DNA of 64,000 bases from Leifsonia sp. ku-ls (GCA_003367665.1 QKXI01000008.1:1-64000), one strand, 5' to 3'; shown: positions 48,582 to 57,647, counted from the first letter of the stretch. Numbers and translations: made by a program. The notes: generated by a model not told the origin, from the letters alone.

Positions 48582-49940
48582 ATGAACAGCGCAGTCGACC
48601 TTCCGCTCGGTGTGGCCGACCTCACCTTCGCCGCCTCGGGCGACGCGCTCGTGCGCCGGACCGTCCTGCCGAGCGGCGTGCGCATCCTGAGCGAACAGGT
48701 GCCGGGCGCGCGCAGCGCCACCCTCGGCTACTGGGTCGCGGTCGGATCCCGCGACGAGAGCGAGGGCGACGCCGGCCATCCCGGAACCCTCGGCTCGACG
48801 CACTTCCTCGAGCACCTGCTGTTCAAGGGCACGCGCGCCCGTACCGCGCTCGACATCGCGGTGTCGTTCGACTCGGTCGGCGGGGAGCACAACGCGATGA
48901 CCGCCAAGGAGTACACCTGCTACTACGCGAAGGTGCAGGACCGCGACCTCGCGATGGCGGTCGAGGTGATCGGCGACATGCTCACCTCGTCGGTGCTCGA
49001 CCCGACCGAGTTCGAGAACGAGCGCGGCGTCATCCTCGAGGAGCTCTCCATGGCGGAGGACGACCCGGGCGACGTCGCCAACGAGCGGATGTTCCAGGCC
49101 GTCCTCGGCGAGCACCCGCTCGGCCGCCCGATCGGCGGCCGCCCCGACACCATCCGCGCGGCGACCCGCGACGGCGTGTGGGAGCACTACCGCGCCAACT
49201 ACCGCCCGCAGGACCTCGTGGTGACCGCCGCGGGCGCCGTCGACCACGACCTCCTCGTCGCGGGCGTCGAGCGCGCCCTCGTCGCGGCCGGCTGGGACCT
49301 CGACCGCGCCGCCGACCCGGTGGCCCGACGGGCCACCGTCCCTGCTGTCGTCGAGCGCGGAAGCGCGGTCGTCACCGTGGCGCGCCCCACCGAGCAGGCG
49401 AACGTCTTCGTCGGCATGCCCGGCATCGTCGCGACCGACCCGCGGCGCACCGCCATGAGCGTGCTCAACTCGGTCCTCGGCGGCGGGATGTCGAGCCGGC
49501 TGTTCCAGGAGGTGCGCGAGCGCCGCGGCCTGGCCTACTCGGTGTACTCCTTCTCCGGCTCGTACTCCGACGCCGGGGTCTTCGGCCTCTACGCGGGCTG
49601 CGCGCCGGCGAAGGCGCGGCAGGTGACCGAGCTCATGCTCGACGAGCTGCGCCGCCTCGCCGCCGACGGGGTCACCCCCGACGAGTTGCGGCGGGCCGTC
49701 GGCCAGCTCTCCGGCGGGGCCGCGCTCGCGCTGGAGGACTCCGACACCCGCATGTCCCGGCTCGGCCGGGCCGAGATCTCCCTCGGCGAGTTCGCCGATC
49801 TCGATGAGAGCCTGCGCCGCCTGCACCTCGTCACCGTCGACGATGTGCGCGACCTCGCCGCCGACCTGGCGGGACGGCCGGTCTCCGTCGCCGCGGTGGG
49901 GAGCGTGACCGACGACCTGTTCGCCGGCCTCGCTCCCTGA
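48582..49940 (+). CDS. M16-family zinc protease (PepR-like)
   Basis: A 452-residue inverzincin protease. The inverted zinc motif HxxEH is HFLEH (H74, E77, H78) with the downstream glutamate in AMTAKEYTCYYAK; the C-terminal half has the partner fold with GGGMSSRLFQEVRERRGLAYSVYS. This single-chain processing-peptidase type usually follows pnp in actinobacteria; pnp is not next to it here. ATG at 48582 with GGAGGGG upstream. Confidence 0.93.
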   Translation: MNSAVDLPLGVADLTFAASGDALVRRTVLPSGVRILSEQVPGARSATLGYWVAVGSRDESEGDAGHPGTLGSTHFLEHLLFKGTRARTALDIAVSFDSVGGEHNAMTAKEYTCYYAKVQDRDLAMAVEVIGDMLTSSVLDPTEFENERGVILEELSMAEDDPGDVANERMFQAVLGEHPLGRPIGGRPDTIRAATRDGVWEHYRANYRPQDLVVTAAGAVDHDLLVAGVERALVAAGWDLDRAADPVARRATVPAVVERGSAVVTVARPTEQANVFVGMPGIVATDPRRTAMSVLNSVLGGGMSSRLFQEVRERRGLAYSVYSFSGSYSDAGVFGLYAGCAPAKARQVTELMLDELRRLAADGVTPDELRRAVGQLSGGAALALEDSDTRMSRLGRAEISLGEFADLDESLRRLHLVTVDDVRDLAADLAGRPVSVAAVGSVTDDLFAGLAP

Positions 49941-49978
49941 TCCGCCTCCCGCCCGTTCCCTTCCGAAAGGTCCACCTC

Positions 49979-50581
49979 GTGCCCCACTACCTCTACCTCG
50001 TGCGCCACGGCGAGCAGCAGGATGCCGAGCACGGTATGCCCGACGGCCCGCTCTCCCCGCGTGGCAAGCGTCAGGCGCAGCTCATCGCCGAGCGGCTGAG
50101 CGGCATCCCGTTCACGTCGATGTACCACTCGCCGCTCAACCGCGCGGCCGAGACGGCGGCGATCATGGCCGAGCGGATGCCGGCGCTCGACCCGCAGCCG
50201 TCGAGCCTGCTGTTCGACTGCATCCCGTCCGGGCCGACGCCGGACATGCCGAAGGCGTTCGAGTCGTTCTTCGGCCCGGTGACGGAGGCGGAGATCGAGG
50301 CGGGACGCGCGCAGATGGAGGACGCGGTCCACGAGTTCCTGACGCCGGCGATGGGCGACCGGCACGACCTGCTGGTGACGCACAACTTCGTCATCGGCTG
50401 GTTCGTGCGGCACGTCTTCGACGCGCCCGACTGGCGCTGGCTGGGCCTCAACCAGGCCAATTGCGGCCTCACGATCATCCGCGTGCGCTCCGCCAAACCG
50501 CCGGTGCTGGTCGTCCACAACGACCTCGGCCACCTCCCGGTCGAGCTGCGCACCGGCCTCCCCGAGCTCCAGCCCGTCTGA
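49979..50581 (+). CDS. Histidine phosphatase (phosphoglycerate mutase-like)
   Basis: A 200-residue cytoplasmic phosphatase of branch 1. The phosphoryl-accepting histidine is in YLVRHGEQQD and the second histidine in LLVTHNFVIGWFV; YHSPLNRAAETA gives the conserved Arg. Substrate unknown. GTG start at 49979 with GAAAGG before it, 38 bp after the protease stop, so probably in the same transcript. Confidence 0.88.
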   Translation: MPHYLYLVRHGEQQDAEHGMPDGPLSPRGKRQAQLIAERLSGIPFTSMYHSPLNRAAETAAIMAERMPALDPQPSSLLFDCIPSGPTPDMPKAFESFFGPVTEAEIEAGRAQMEDAVHEFLTPAMGDRHDLLVTHNFVIGWFVRHVFDAPDWRWLGLNQANCGLTIIRVRSAKPPVLVVHNDLGHLPVELRTGLPELQPV

Positions 50582-50585
50582 CCGG

Positions 50586-51083
50586 CTAGGGGAGGGGCGT
50601 GAGCGGCTTGCGGAACCAGTCGGTCGCGTTCGGGTTGTCGTTGTAGGGCGGGATGGGCTCGTAGCCGTGCGAGCGGTAGAGCCCGCCGGCCGCCTCCAGG
50701 CTGGCGTTGGTGTCGAGCACCAGCTCGGTCGCGCCGAAGCCGCGGGCGCGGTGCTCCAACTCCACGAGGATCGCCCGGCCGAAACCGTTCCCGCGCCGCG
50801 CGGGCGGCACCCAGAGGTGCTTGATCTCGTACCGGACGACGGCTTCCTGCCCGGGCGCGTGCGGCACCGCCAGCTCGCGGATGCCGCCGCAGCCGGCCTC
50901 CACCCCCTCGTCGTAGGCGAGCAGGAACACGCCCTTGGGCGGAACGAACTGGCCGGGGTCGGGGAACGCCGTGCGGTACGCGCCCTGAACCGTCGGGAAG
51001 GTCTCGGCCCGCTCGGCGAAGTAGTCGGAGAGCATCCGGTGGGCGGTCGCGTCGGTGACGGCGACGTCTGCGAAAGACACCAT
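50586..51083 (-). CDS. GNAT-family N-acetyltransferase
   Basis: 165 residues with the acetyl-CoA loop LWVPPARRGNGFGRAIL (R/QxxGxG/A variant RRGNGFG) and the C-terminal DTNASLEAAGGLYRSHGYEPI motif. Probably acetylates a small molecule. ATG at 51081-51083. Convergent with the phosphatase gene, four bases apart, and divergent from dapB (52 bp). Confidence 0.85.
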   Translation of the reverse strand: MVSFADVAVTDATAHRMLSDYFAERAETFPTVQGAYRTAFPDPGQFVPPKGVFLLAYDEGVEAGCGGIRELAVPHAPGQEAVVRYEIKHLWVPPARRGNGFGRAILVELEHRARGFGATELVLDTNASLEAAGGLYRSHGYEPIPPYNDNPNATDWFRKPLTPLP

Positions 51084-51135
51084 CGACCCAGGGTAGTCCG
51101 GCGGGCCTCCCGGGAGGCGCAGGTAGGCTGTCGGG

Positions 51136-51942
51136 GTGAGCATTCGCGTGGCCGTCGCCGGAGCGACCGGAAAACTGGGAAGCGTGGCGGTGCGCCTCAT
51201 CGAGCAGGCCGACGATCTGGAGCTGGCGGCGGCACTGGACTCGCGCTCGCCTTTGGAGGACATGCTCGGCGCCGACGTGCTCGTCGACATGACCCTGCCG
51301 CAGGTCAGCCCCGGCATCGTCGCGTTCGCCGTCGACCACGGCCTCAACGTGCTGGTCGGCACCTCCGGCTGGTCGGCGGACCGCATCCTCGACCTGGAGC
51401 GACGGGTGGCCGAGCATCCCGGCCGCGGCGCGGTGGTCATCCCGAACTTCTCGCTGGGCTCCGCCCTCGGCACCGCCTTCGCGACGGTCGCGGCCCGCTT
51501 CTTCGACTCGATCGAGATCCTGGAGGCGCACGGCGCCGGCAAGGTCGACTCGCCGTCCGGCACGGCGGTGCGCACGGCCGAGCTGATCGGCGCCGCCCGC
51601 GCCGCGATCGGGCCGGTGGAGGCGCCGCACTCCGACCAGCGCGCCCGCGGGCAGCAGGTCGCGAGCGTGCCCATCCACAGCCTCCGGATGCGCGGGGTCG
51701 TGGCGCAGCAGCAGGTGATCTTCGGCGGTGCGGGGGAGCAGTTGACGATCCGCCACGACACGGTCGGCTCGGAGGCGTACGAGGCCGGCATCCTGCTCGC
51801 CCTGCGCGCCGCCGCGACCGCGACCGGCGTCACGGTCGGCCTCGACAAGCTGATCGACCTCGGCATCTCCGAGCCGAGCGGTGAGCCGCCGCGCCCGACC
51901 GTGCGCGACGCGGGCGACGACGGCACCGACCCGACGCGATGA
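51136..51942 (+). CDS. dapB: 4-hydroxy-tetrahydrodipicolinate reductase
   Basis: A 268-residue NAD(P)H enzyme of lysine/diaminopimelate synthesis. N-terminal Rossmann motif VAVAGATGKLG and the active-site segment EAHGAGKVDSPSGTA, in which the first His and the Lys are kept while the second His of the usual HH pair is Gly. Length matches the family. GTG start at 51136 with GGGG just before. The stop overlaps the next ATG (ATGA). dapA is downstream at 54861 rather than adjacent. Confidence 0.94.
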   Translation: MSIRVAVAGATGKLGSVAVRLIEQADDLELAAALDSRSPLEDMLGADVLVDMTLPQVSPGIVAFAVDHGLNVLVGTSGWSADRILDLERRVAEHPGRGAVVIPNFSLGSALGTAFATVAARFFDSIEILEAHGAGKVDSPSGTAVRTAELIGAARAAIGPVEAPHSDQRARGQQVASVPIHSLRMRGVVAQQQVIFGGAGEQLTIRHDTVGSEAYEAGILLALRAAATATGVTVGLDKLIDLGISEPSGEPPRPTVRDAGDDGTDPTR

Positions 51943-52403
51943 GGAACCGTCTCGCCGCCATCCTGATGGCGATCCTGCTGCTCGTCTACCTGGTGCTCGT
52001 CACGCAGCGCGCGATCATGCTGATCGCGACCGGTGAGGGCATCGCGGTCGCCATGGGCGTCGCCCTGCTGGTGCTGCCGTTCATCGCCGCCTGGGCGATC
52101 GGCCGGGAACTGCTGTTCGGCGCGCGCACCGAGCGGCTGGTGCGGCAGCTGGAGGCGGAGGGCAACCTTCCGGTGGAGGACCTGCCCACGCGTGCCAGCG
52201 GACGGCCGTACCGGGACGCGGCGGACGAGCAGTTCCCGCAGTACCGTGCCGAGGTGGAGGCGGCGCCCGAAAGTTGGCGGGCGTGGTTCCGGCTGGGACT
52301 CGCCTACGACGCCTCCGGAGACCGACGCCGGGCGCGGGAGGCGCTGCGGCAGGCGATCCGCCTGGAGCGCGCGGAGGGGAAGGCCGGCGGACCGGCGAAC
52401 TGA
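51939..52403 (+). CDS. Membrane protein with C-terminal TPR segment
   Basis: 154 residues: two membrane helices (about 5-27 and 33-55), then a cytoplasmic part ending in a tetratricopeptide-like pair (ESWRAWFRLGLAYDASGDRRRAREALRQAI). Coupled to dapB by ATGA overlap, an arrangement seen in related actinobacteria. No enzymatic motif. May be a membrane assembly or scaffold protein. Confidence 0.72.
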   Translation: MRNRLAAILMAILLLVYLVLVTQRAIMLIATGEGIAVAMGVALLVLPFIAAWAIGRELLFGARTERLVRQLEAEGNLPVEDLPTRASGRPYRDAADEQFPQYRAEVEAAPESWRAWFRLGLAYDASGDRRRAREALRQAIRLERAEGKAGGPAN

Positions 52404-52416
52404 CCGGCGCGGTCGC

Positions 52417-53313
52417 TCAGGCCGCGCGCACCTCCACGAGGCGGTCCATCGCATCCTGCACCGTCGGGTCGCGGAACACGAACCCGTCGTCGAGCAGCTT
52501 CCGCGGAATCACGCGCTGGTCGGCGAGGAGCAGCTGCCCGGCGGCGTCCTGCAGCGCCAGTCGCAGCGCGAACGACGGCACCGGAAATCCGTACGGCCGG
52601 CGGACCGCCTGCGCGAGGGCCTTCACGACCTCCGCCGCGGTCGCGGGCGTCGGTCCGGCGAGGTTGACCGGTCCCTCCAGCCCGGAGCCGAGCAGGTGGA
52701 CGAGCGCCGCCGCCTCGTCGTGCAGGCTCACCCACGGCCAGTGCTGCCGTCCGGAGCCGAGCGGCCCGGCCAGACCGGCCTTGGCGATCGGGAGCAGCGG
52801 CTTGAGCGCGCCACCGCGTCCGATGACCACGCCGGTCCGCGCGAAGACCACACGGGTCCGCTCCGGGGCGAGCCGCGCGGCGGCCTCCCACGCGTCGACC
52901 ACGTCGGCGAGGAAGCCGTCGCCCTTGGCCGCCGCCTCGGTCAGCTCCTGGCCGGGACGGTCGCCGTAGTACCCCACGGCCGACCCGCTCACGAACACGG
53001 CGGGCGGGTCGTCGGCCCGGCGCATCCCGTCGGCGAGGGTGCCGGTCGCCTGCAGGCGCGACGAGAGGATGCGGCGCTTGGTCGCGCGCGTCCACGGCAG
53101 ACGCTGCAGCGACGACCCGGAGAGATTCACCACCGCGTCGGCCCACTCGAACGGCGCGACGTCCACGCGGCGCTCGGCCGGATCCCATTCGATCTCGTCG
53201 GGCGCCGACGGCGTGCGTCGCACCAGTCGCCGGACCTCGTGCCCTCCGGCATCGAGCTGCGCGCGGAGCTCGCCGCCGATCATGCCGGATGAGCCGGCGA
53301 GCAGCACCCGCAT
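52417..53313 (-). CDS. TIGR01777-family NAD-dependent epimerase-like protein
   Basis: 298 residues of the extended SDR fold: VLLAGSSGMIGGEL (NAD binding, residues 3-16), FVSGSAVGYYGDRPGQELTE with the active-site Tyr, RTGVVIGRGGALKPLLP, WVSLHDEAAA and NLAGPTPATAAEVV, ending with the TIGR01777 C-terminal domain (LLDDGFVFRDPTVQDAM). Related to YfcH and cell-division-associated SulA-like epimerases, but the reaction is unknown. ATG at 53313, 15 bp after the OsmC gene on the same strand. Confidence 0.88.
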   Translation of the reverse strand: MRVLLAGSSGMIGGELRAQLDAGGHEVRRLVRRTPSAPDEIEWDPAERRVDVAPFEWADAVVNLSGSSLQRLPWTRATKRRILSSRLQATGTLADGMRRADDPPAVFVSGSAVGYYGDRPGQELTEAAAKGDGFLADVVDAWEAAARLAPERTRVVFARTGVVIGRGGALKPLLPIAKAGLAGPLGSGRQHWPWVSLHDEAAALVHLLGSGLEGPVNLAGPTPATAAEVVKALAQAVRRPYGFPVPSFALRLALQDAAGQLLLADQRVIPRKLLDDGFVFRDPTVQDAMDRLVEVRAA

Positions 53314-53328
53314 GCTGGTCTCCGCCGG

Positions 53329-53754
53329 TCAGTCGAGCGTTGCTTCGAGCGTGATCGGGATGCCGACCAGCGCGCGCGAGACCGGGCACGTGCGCTTGGC
53401 CTCCTCGGCCAGGCGCTGGAAGTCCTCCTCGGACAGGCCGGGCACGGTCGCCGTCACGCGCAAGTGGCTGCCGGTGATGCCCTGCGCCGGGTCGAACGTG
53501 ACCGCGGCGGTGGTGCTGATCGTCTCGGGCGAGGTGCCGAACTGCGCGAGCGTGTTCGAGAACGCCATCGAGAAGCAGGCCGCGTGTGCGGCGCCGAGCA
53601 GTTCCTCCGGCGTCGTGACCTCGGCGCCGCCCTCCGAGCGCGCCTTCCAGTTCACCGACAGCTCCGCCGCCTTCGACGAGTCGAGTGTGACGGTGCCCGA
53701 TCCGCTCTTCAGATCGCCGTTCCAGACGGTGGTGGATTCGCTGGTGACTGCCAT
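53329..53754 (-). CDS. OsmC-family hydroperoxide reductase
   Basis: A 141-residue thiol peroxidase that reduces organic hydroperoxides. The two redox cysteines are in LLGAAHAACFSM and KRTCPVSRAL. ATG at 53752-53754 with a strong GAGGAGG. OsmC/Ohr enzymes take electrons from dithiol donors; a thioredoxin gene lies just upstream on the same strand at 54341-54781. Confidence 0.9.
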   Translation of the reverse strand: MAVTSESTTVWNGDLKSGSGTVTLDSSKAAELSVNWKARSEGGAEVTTPEELLGAAHAACFSMAFSNTLAQFGTSPETISTTAAVTFDPAQGITGSHLRVTATVPGLSEEDFQRLAEEAKRTCPVSRALVGIPITLEATLD

Positions 53755-53868
53755 GGGACCTCCTCGCCGAGCGCCCGCCACCGTGCGCGGCGGGCCCGTC
53801 CAACACTACTGACGGCCGCCGACGTCGTCACCCGTCCTCGGCGGATTCCCGGCTCCGCCGCGGACGAC

Positions 53869-54354
53869 TCAGGCGGCGGCCCGGCGGATCAGCCGCGCGC
53901 GCACCAGCAGCAGGTAGAGCTGGCAGCCGAGGCAGTAGCCGAAGACGGCGTTCAGGAAGGCCGCGACGAACGCCAGCGCCGCCGCGACGGGCAGCGCGAG
54001 CGGCACGCCCACCAGGAACAGCACCAGTCCGACGCCGGTGACGATCAGACCGACGCCCTGCGCGAAGGTCGGGGGCGCGGGGTCCTCCAGCTCGGTCGGC
54101 GGCGCCAGCCGCGGGCGGATCAGCGCGCGGTACAGCGCGCCGTACGGGTGGCGGCGGATGCCGGCGAACGCGCCCCAGGCGAAGAGCAGCCCGATGACCA
54201 CCAGCAGCACCGCAGCCGCCGCGGTGGCGCCGACGAGCGCGAGGAACAGGTCGACCAGCAGCAGCGCGGCGGTGATGCCGGCGCCGAAGCGCGGCGACCG
54301 CGGGTCGATGCCCGACGGAACCGGGGCGGACGAGGCGTGGTCAGGCAGAGACAT
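53869..54354 (-). CDS. DUF4395 membrane protein with CxxC
   Basis: 161 residues with four hydrophobic segments and the DUF4395 pattern: GIDPRSPRFGAGITA near the N-terminus, RHPYGALYRALIRPRL in the middle, and FGYCLGCQLYLLL with a CxxC dithiol near the C-terminus. The ATG at 54352-54354 lies inside the end of the thioredoxin gene (14-bp overlap), so the two are translationally coupled and probably act together in membrane thiol chemistry. Confidence 0.85.
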   Translation of the reverse strand: MSLPDHASSAPVPSGIDPRSPRFGAGITAALLLVDLFLALVGATAAAAVLLVVIGLLFAWGAFAGIRRHPYGALYRALIRPRLAPPTELEDPAPPTFAQGVGLIVTGVGLVLFLVGVPLALPVAAALAFVAAFLNAVFGYCLGCQLYLLLVRARLIRRAAA

Positions 54355-54781
54355 GATCGCTCCCGAGGATGCGGTGGAGGGTGGTCCGGACGTCGTCGGC
54401 CCGCGCCGCACCGCCGATGCGGGCGCGGACGGCGCCGGCGCCGTCGAGCACGAGGGTGGTCGGCGTCTGGAGGATGTGGAAGCGGTCGGCGAGCTCGGGA
54501 CGGTCGGTGAGGTCGACCTCCACGTGCCGGACCCCCTCGTGGTCGTCGGCCACCGCGTCGAGCACCCGGGCCGTCGAGCGGCAGGGGGCGCAGAACGCGG
54601 TCGAGAACTGCAACAGCGTGGCGCTGCCGCCGAAGGGCTCGGAGCCGACCTCGGTCGGGCGGACGACCTCCCGGCCGCGCACGGCGCGCGCCCGTCCGGT
54701 CGTGGCGCGCCAGATCAAGCCGGCCGCCGTGGCAGCGGCGACGAGGCCCACGAGGACCCCGAGTGCGGCGAATCCGTTCAC
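54341..54781 (-). CDS. Membrane-anchored thioredoxin-like protein
   Basis: 146 residues: an N-terminal helix (about 5-25) and a thioredoxin domain with the active site FCAPCRST and the cis-Pro LQTPTTLVLDG. The start is uncertain: GTG at 54779-54781 begins the membrane helix but has no ribosome site; GTG 54811 is an alternative. Coupled to DUF4395 by a 14-bp overlap and 500 bp from osmC. It likely supplies electrons or disulfide exchange outside the membrane; the OsmC link is inferred. Confidence 0.8.
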   Translation of the reverse strand: MNGFAALGVLVGLVAAATAAGLIWRATTGRARAVRGREVVRPTEVGSEPFGGSATLLQFSTAFCAPCRSTARVLDAVADDHEGVRHVEVDLTDRPELADRFHILQTPTTLVLDGAGAVRARIGGAARADDVRTTLHRILGSDHVSA

Positions 54782-54860
54782 AGGAGGGGACGTTAGCCCC
54801 GACCTTTCCACAGTGCAGCGAATGTGTCGTCGCGTGACGGTGACCCGATAGCCTTGTGCC

Positions 54861-55838
54861 ATGGCTGCTTCCACAAACCCGTTCGGCCAGGTGCTCGTCG
54901 CCCTGGTCACCCCGTTCACCGCCGACGGCGAAGTGGACTGGGCGGGCGTCGAGAAGCACATCGACGACGTGATCCAGGCCGGCGCCGACGGCATCGTCGT
55001 CACGGGCACCACCGGCGAGACCTCCACCCTGACCGACCCGGAGAAGCTGCGGCTGGTCGAGGTCGGCAAGTCGGTGGCGGCCGGCCGGGCCAAGATCATC
55101 ACCGGCGGCGGATCCAACGAGACGGCGCACGCGATCCAGCTCTACCAGCAGAGCGAGAAGGCCGGCGCCGACGGCGTCATGGTCGTGACGCCGTACTACA
55201 ACAAGCCGACGCAGGCGGGCATCCTCACGCACTTCCGCATGATCGCCGACTCGACCGACCTCCCGGTGATCCTCTACGACATTCCCGGTCGCACGGGCGT
55301 CCCGATCAAGTACGAGACCATCCTCCGCATCGCGAAGCACCCCAACGTGCTCGCCATCAAAGACGCCAAGGGCGACTTCAGCGAGGTCAGCCGGGTGCTC
55401 AACCAGACCGACCTGCTCTACTTCTCGGGCGACGACGCCAACGTGCTGCCGCACCTCTCGATCGGCGCGAGCGGGCTGATCGGTGTCACGGCGAACATCG
55501 CGCCGACGCCGTACCGGCAGATCGTCGACGCGGTCAACGCGGGCGACCTCGCCACCGCGACGGCCGCGCACATGAAGCTGGAGCCGCTGGTGCGCGCGGT
55601 GATGACCCACGTGCCGGGCACCGTTGCGGCCAAGTACATCCTGCACGGCCTCGGCCGCATCTCCAGCCCGCGCGTGCGCCTGCCGCTCGTCGGCCCGGAG
55701 GAGTGGGAGGCCGCGCAGATCGAAGACGAGCTCGATCTGGTGAAAGACATCCCGGGCGTCGACTTCTCCAACTTCCGCCCCGACCGCAACGCGGCCGCGG
55801 GCGGTGCTCTCCCGAAGATCGCCGGGACCACACGCTGA
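54861..55838 (+). CDS. dapA: 4-hydroxy-tetrahydrodipicolinate synthase
   Basis: A 325-residue aldolase-fold enzyme, first committed step of diaminopimelate/lysine synthesis from pyruvate and aspartate semialdehyde. The Schiff-base lysine is K167 (LAIKDAKGD); GTTGETSTLT and VTPYYNKPTQAG with the catalytic Tyr are present; IPGRTGV is typical. ATG at 54861. It heads the conserved block dapA-rnj-ftsK. thyX, often between dapB and dapA in actinobacteria, is absent here. Confidence 0.95.
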   Translation: MAASTNPFGQVLVALVTPFTADGEVDWAGVEKHIDDVIQAGADGIVVTGTTGETSTLTDPEKLRLVEVGKSVAAGRAKIITGGGSNETAHAIQLYQQSEKAGADGVMVVTPYYNKPTQAGILTHFRMIADSTDLPVILYDIPGRTGVPIKYETILRIAKHPNVLAIKDAKGDFSEVSRVLNQTDLLYFSGDDANVLPHLSIGASGLIGVTANIAPTPYRQIVDAVNAGDLATATAAHMKLEPLVRAVMTHVPGTVAAKYILHGLGRISSPRVRLPLVGPEEWEAAQIEDELDLVKDIPGVDFSNFRPDRNAAAGGALPKIAGTTR

Positions 55839-55912
55839 CGGCCGCACCGGCGGCCGAGGAACATCGCGGGCGCGTGACGCCCGCACACCGAAAGACAGAA
55901 CGAGGAGGGCAC

Positions 55913-57589
55913 ATGCCCAACGACGTCGCCGAGCCACCCGCGCTCGAGCCAGGAACGCTCCGCATCATCCCCACCGGCGGTCTCGGAGAGATCGGCCGCA
56001 ACATGACCGTCTTCGAGTACGAGGGCAAGATCCTCATCGTCGACTGCGGCGTGCTCTTCCCCGAGCAGGACCAGCCGGGCGTCGACCTGATCCTGCCCGA
56101 CTTCGCCCCGGTCCGCGACCGGCTCGACGACGTGGTAGGCGTCGTGCTCACACACGGCCACGAGGACCACATCGGCGCCGTCCCCTACCTGCTCAAGCTG
56201 CGCAACGACATCCCGCTCATCGGTTCCGGCCTGACGCTCGCGCTGGTCGAGGCGAAGCTCAAGGAGCACCGCATCCAGCCGTACACGCTGACGGTGAAGG
56301 AGGGGCAGGTCGAGCAGCTCGGGCCGTTCTCGCTCGAGTTCGTCGCGGTCAACCACTCCATCCCGGACGCACTCGCCGTCGCGATCACCACGCCGGCCGG
56401 AGTCGTGCTGCACACCGGCGACTTCAAGATGGACCAGCTGCCGCTCGACGACCGCATCACCGACCTGCGCGCGTTCGCACGGCTGGGCGAGAAGGGCGTC
56501 GACCTCTTCCTCGCCGACTCGACCAACGCCGACGTCCCCGGCTTCACGCCGCTGGAGCGCTCGATCGGGCCGGTGCTCGACACCGTGATCGCCCGCGCCC
56601 CGCGCCGTGTCATCGTCGCGAGCTTCTCCAGCCACGTCCACCGCGTCCAGCAGGTGCTCGACGCCGCCGCTGCGAACGGCCGCCGGGTCGCGCTGCTCGG
56701 TCGCTCGATGGTCCGCAACATGACGATCGCCGCCGAGCTCGGCTACCTCAAGGTCCCGGAGGGCGTGCTGATCGACTACAAGAAGGCGGCCGACCTTCCC
56801 GACGACGAGATCGTCTACATGTCGACCGGATCGCAGGGCGAGCCGATGGCGGTACTGGCGCGCATGGCGAACCTCGACCACCAGATCGAGGTCGGGCACG
56901 GCGACACGGTGATCCTCGCGTCGAGCCTCATCCCGGGCAACGAGAACGCGGTGTACCGCGTGATCGACGGGCTCACCAAGCTCGGCGCCAACGTCGTGCA
57001 CAAGGGCAATGCCAAGGTCCACGTCTCGGGTCACGCGGCGGCGGGCGAGCTGCTCTACTGCTACAACATCCTGAAGCCGAAGAACGTCATGCCGGTGCAC
57101 GGCGAGTACCGCCACCTGGTCGCCAACGCGCGGCTGGCGATGGACACGGGCGTTCCGGAGAAGAACACGATCCTCGCGGAGGACGGCTCGGTCGTCGACC
57201 TGCGCGACGGGGTCGCCCGCATCGTCGGCCAACTCGACCTCGGCTTCGTCTACGTCGACGGCTCCAGCGTCGGCGAGATCACCGACGCCGACCTGAAAGA
57301 CCGCCGCATCCTCGGCGAGGAGGGCTTCATCTCCATCATCGTCGTGGTGGAGGCGGCGACCGGCCGCATCGTCACCGGCCCGGAGGTGCACGCCCGCGGC
57401 TTCGCGGAGGACGACGCGGTGTTCGACGACGTCAAGCCGAAGATCGCGGCCGCGCTCGCGGAGGCGGCCCACAACGGGGTCCGCGACTCGCACGCGCTGT
57501 CGCAGGTCGTGCGCCGCACGGTCGGCCGCTGGGTCAACACCAGCTACCGCCGCCGGCCGATGATCGTGCCGCTCGTGATCGAGGCCTGA
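55913..57589 (+). CDS. rnj: Ribonuclease J
   Basis: A 558-residue metallo-beta-lactamase/beta-CASP endo- and 5'-exoribonuclease for rRNA and mRNA maturation. Zinc motif HGHEDH at residues 81-86; GDFKMDQ, the beta-CASP motif around STGSQGEPMAVLARM, and HVSGHAAAGEL are present, followed by the RNase J C-terminal domain. ATG at 55913 with GAGGAGG; the longer in-frame reading upstream is dapA antiframe. 74 bp after dapA, as is usual in actinobacteria. Confidence 0.95.
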   Translation: MPNDVAEPPALEPGTLRIIPTGGLGEIGRNMTVFEYEGKILIVDCGVLFPEQDQPGVDLILPDFAPVRDRLDDVVGVVLTHGHEDHIGAVPYLLKLRNDIPLIGSGLTLALVEAKLKEHRIQPYTLTVKEGQVEQLGPFSLEFVAVNHSIPDALAVAITTPAGVVLHTGDFKMDQLPLDDRITDLRAFARLGEKGVDLFLADSTNADVPGFTPLERSIGPVLDTVIARAPRRVIVASFSSHVHRVQQVLDAAAANGRRVALLGRSMVRNMTIAAELGYLKVPEGVLIDYKKAADLPDDEIVYMSTGSQGEPMAVLARMANLDHQIEVGHGDTVILASSLIPGNENAVYRVIDGLTKLGANVVHKGNAKVHVSGHAAAGELLYCYNILKPKNVMPVHGEYRHLVANARLAMDTGVPEKNTILAEDGSVVDLRDGVARIVGQLDLGFVYVDGSSVGEITDADLKDRRILGEEGFISIIVVVEAATGRIVTGPEVHARGFAEDDAVFDDVKPKIAAALAEAAHNGVRDSHALSQVVRRTVGRWVNTSYRRRPMIVPLVIEA

Positions 57590-57647
57590 GCGCGGCGTCC
57601 GACCGTTCGTAACCTGCTCGAAACATCGTGGCGAGTAGCGTTCCTCC

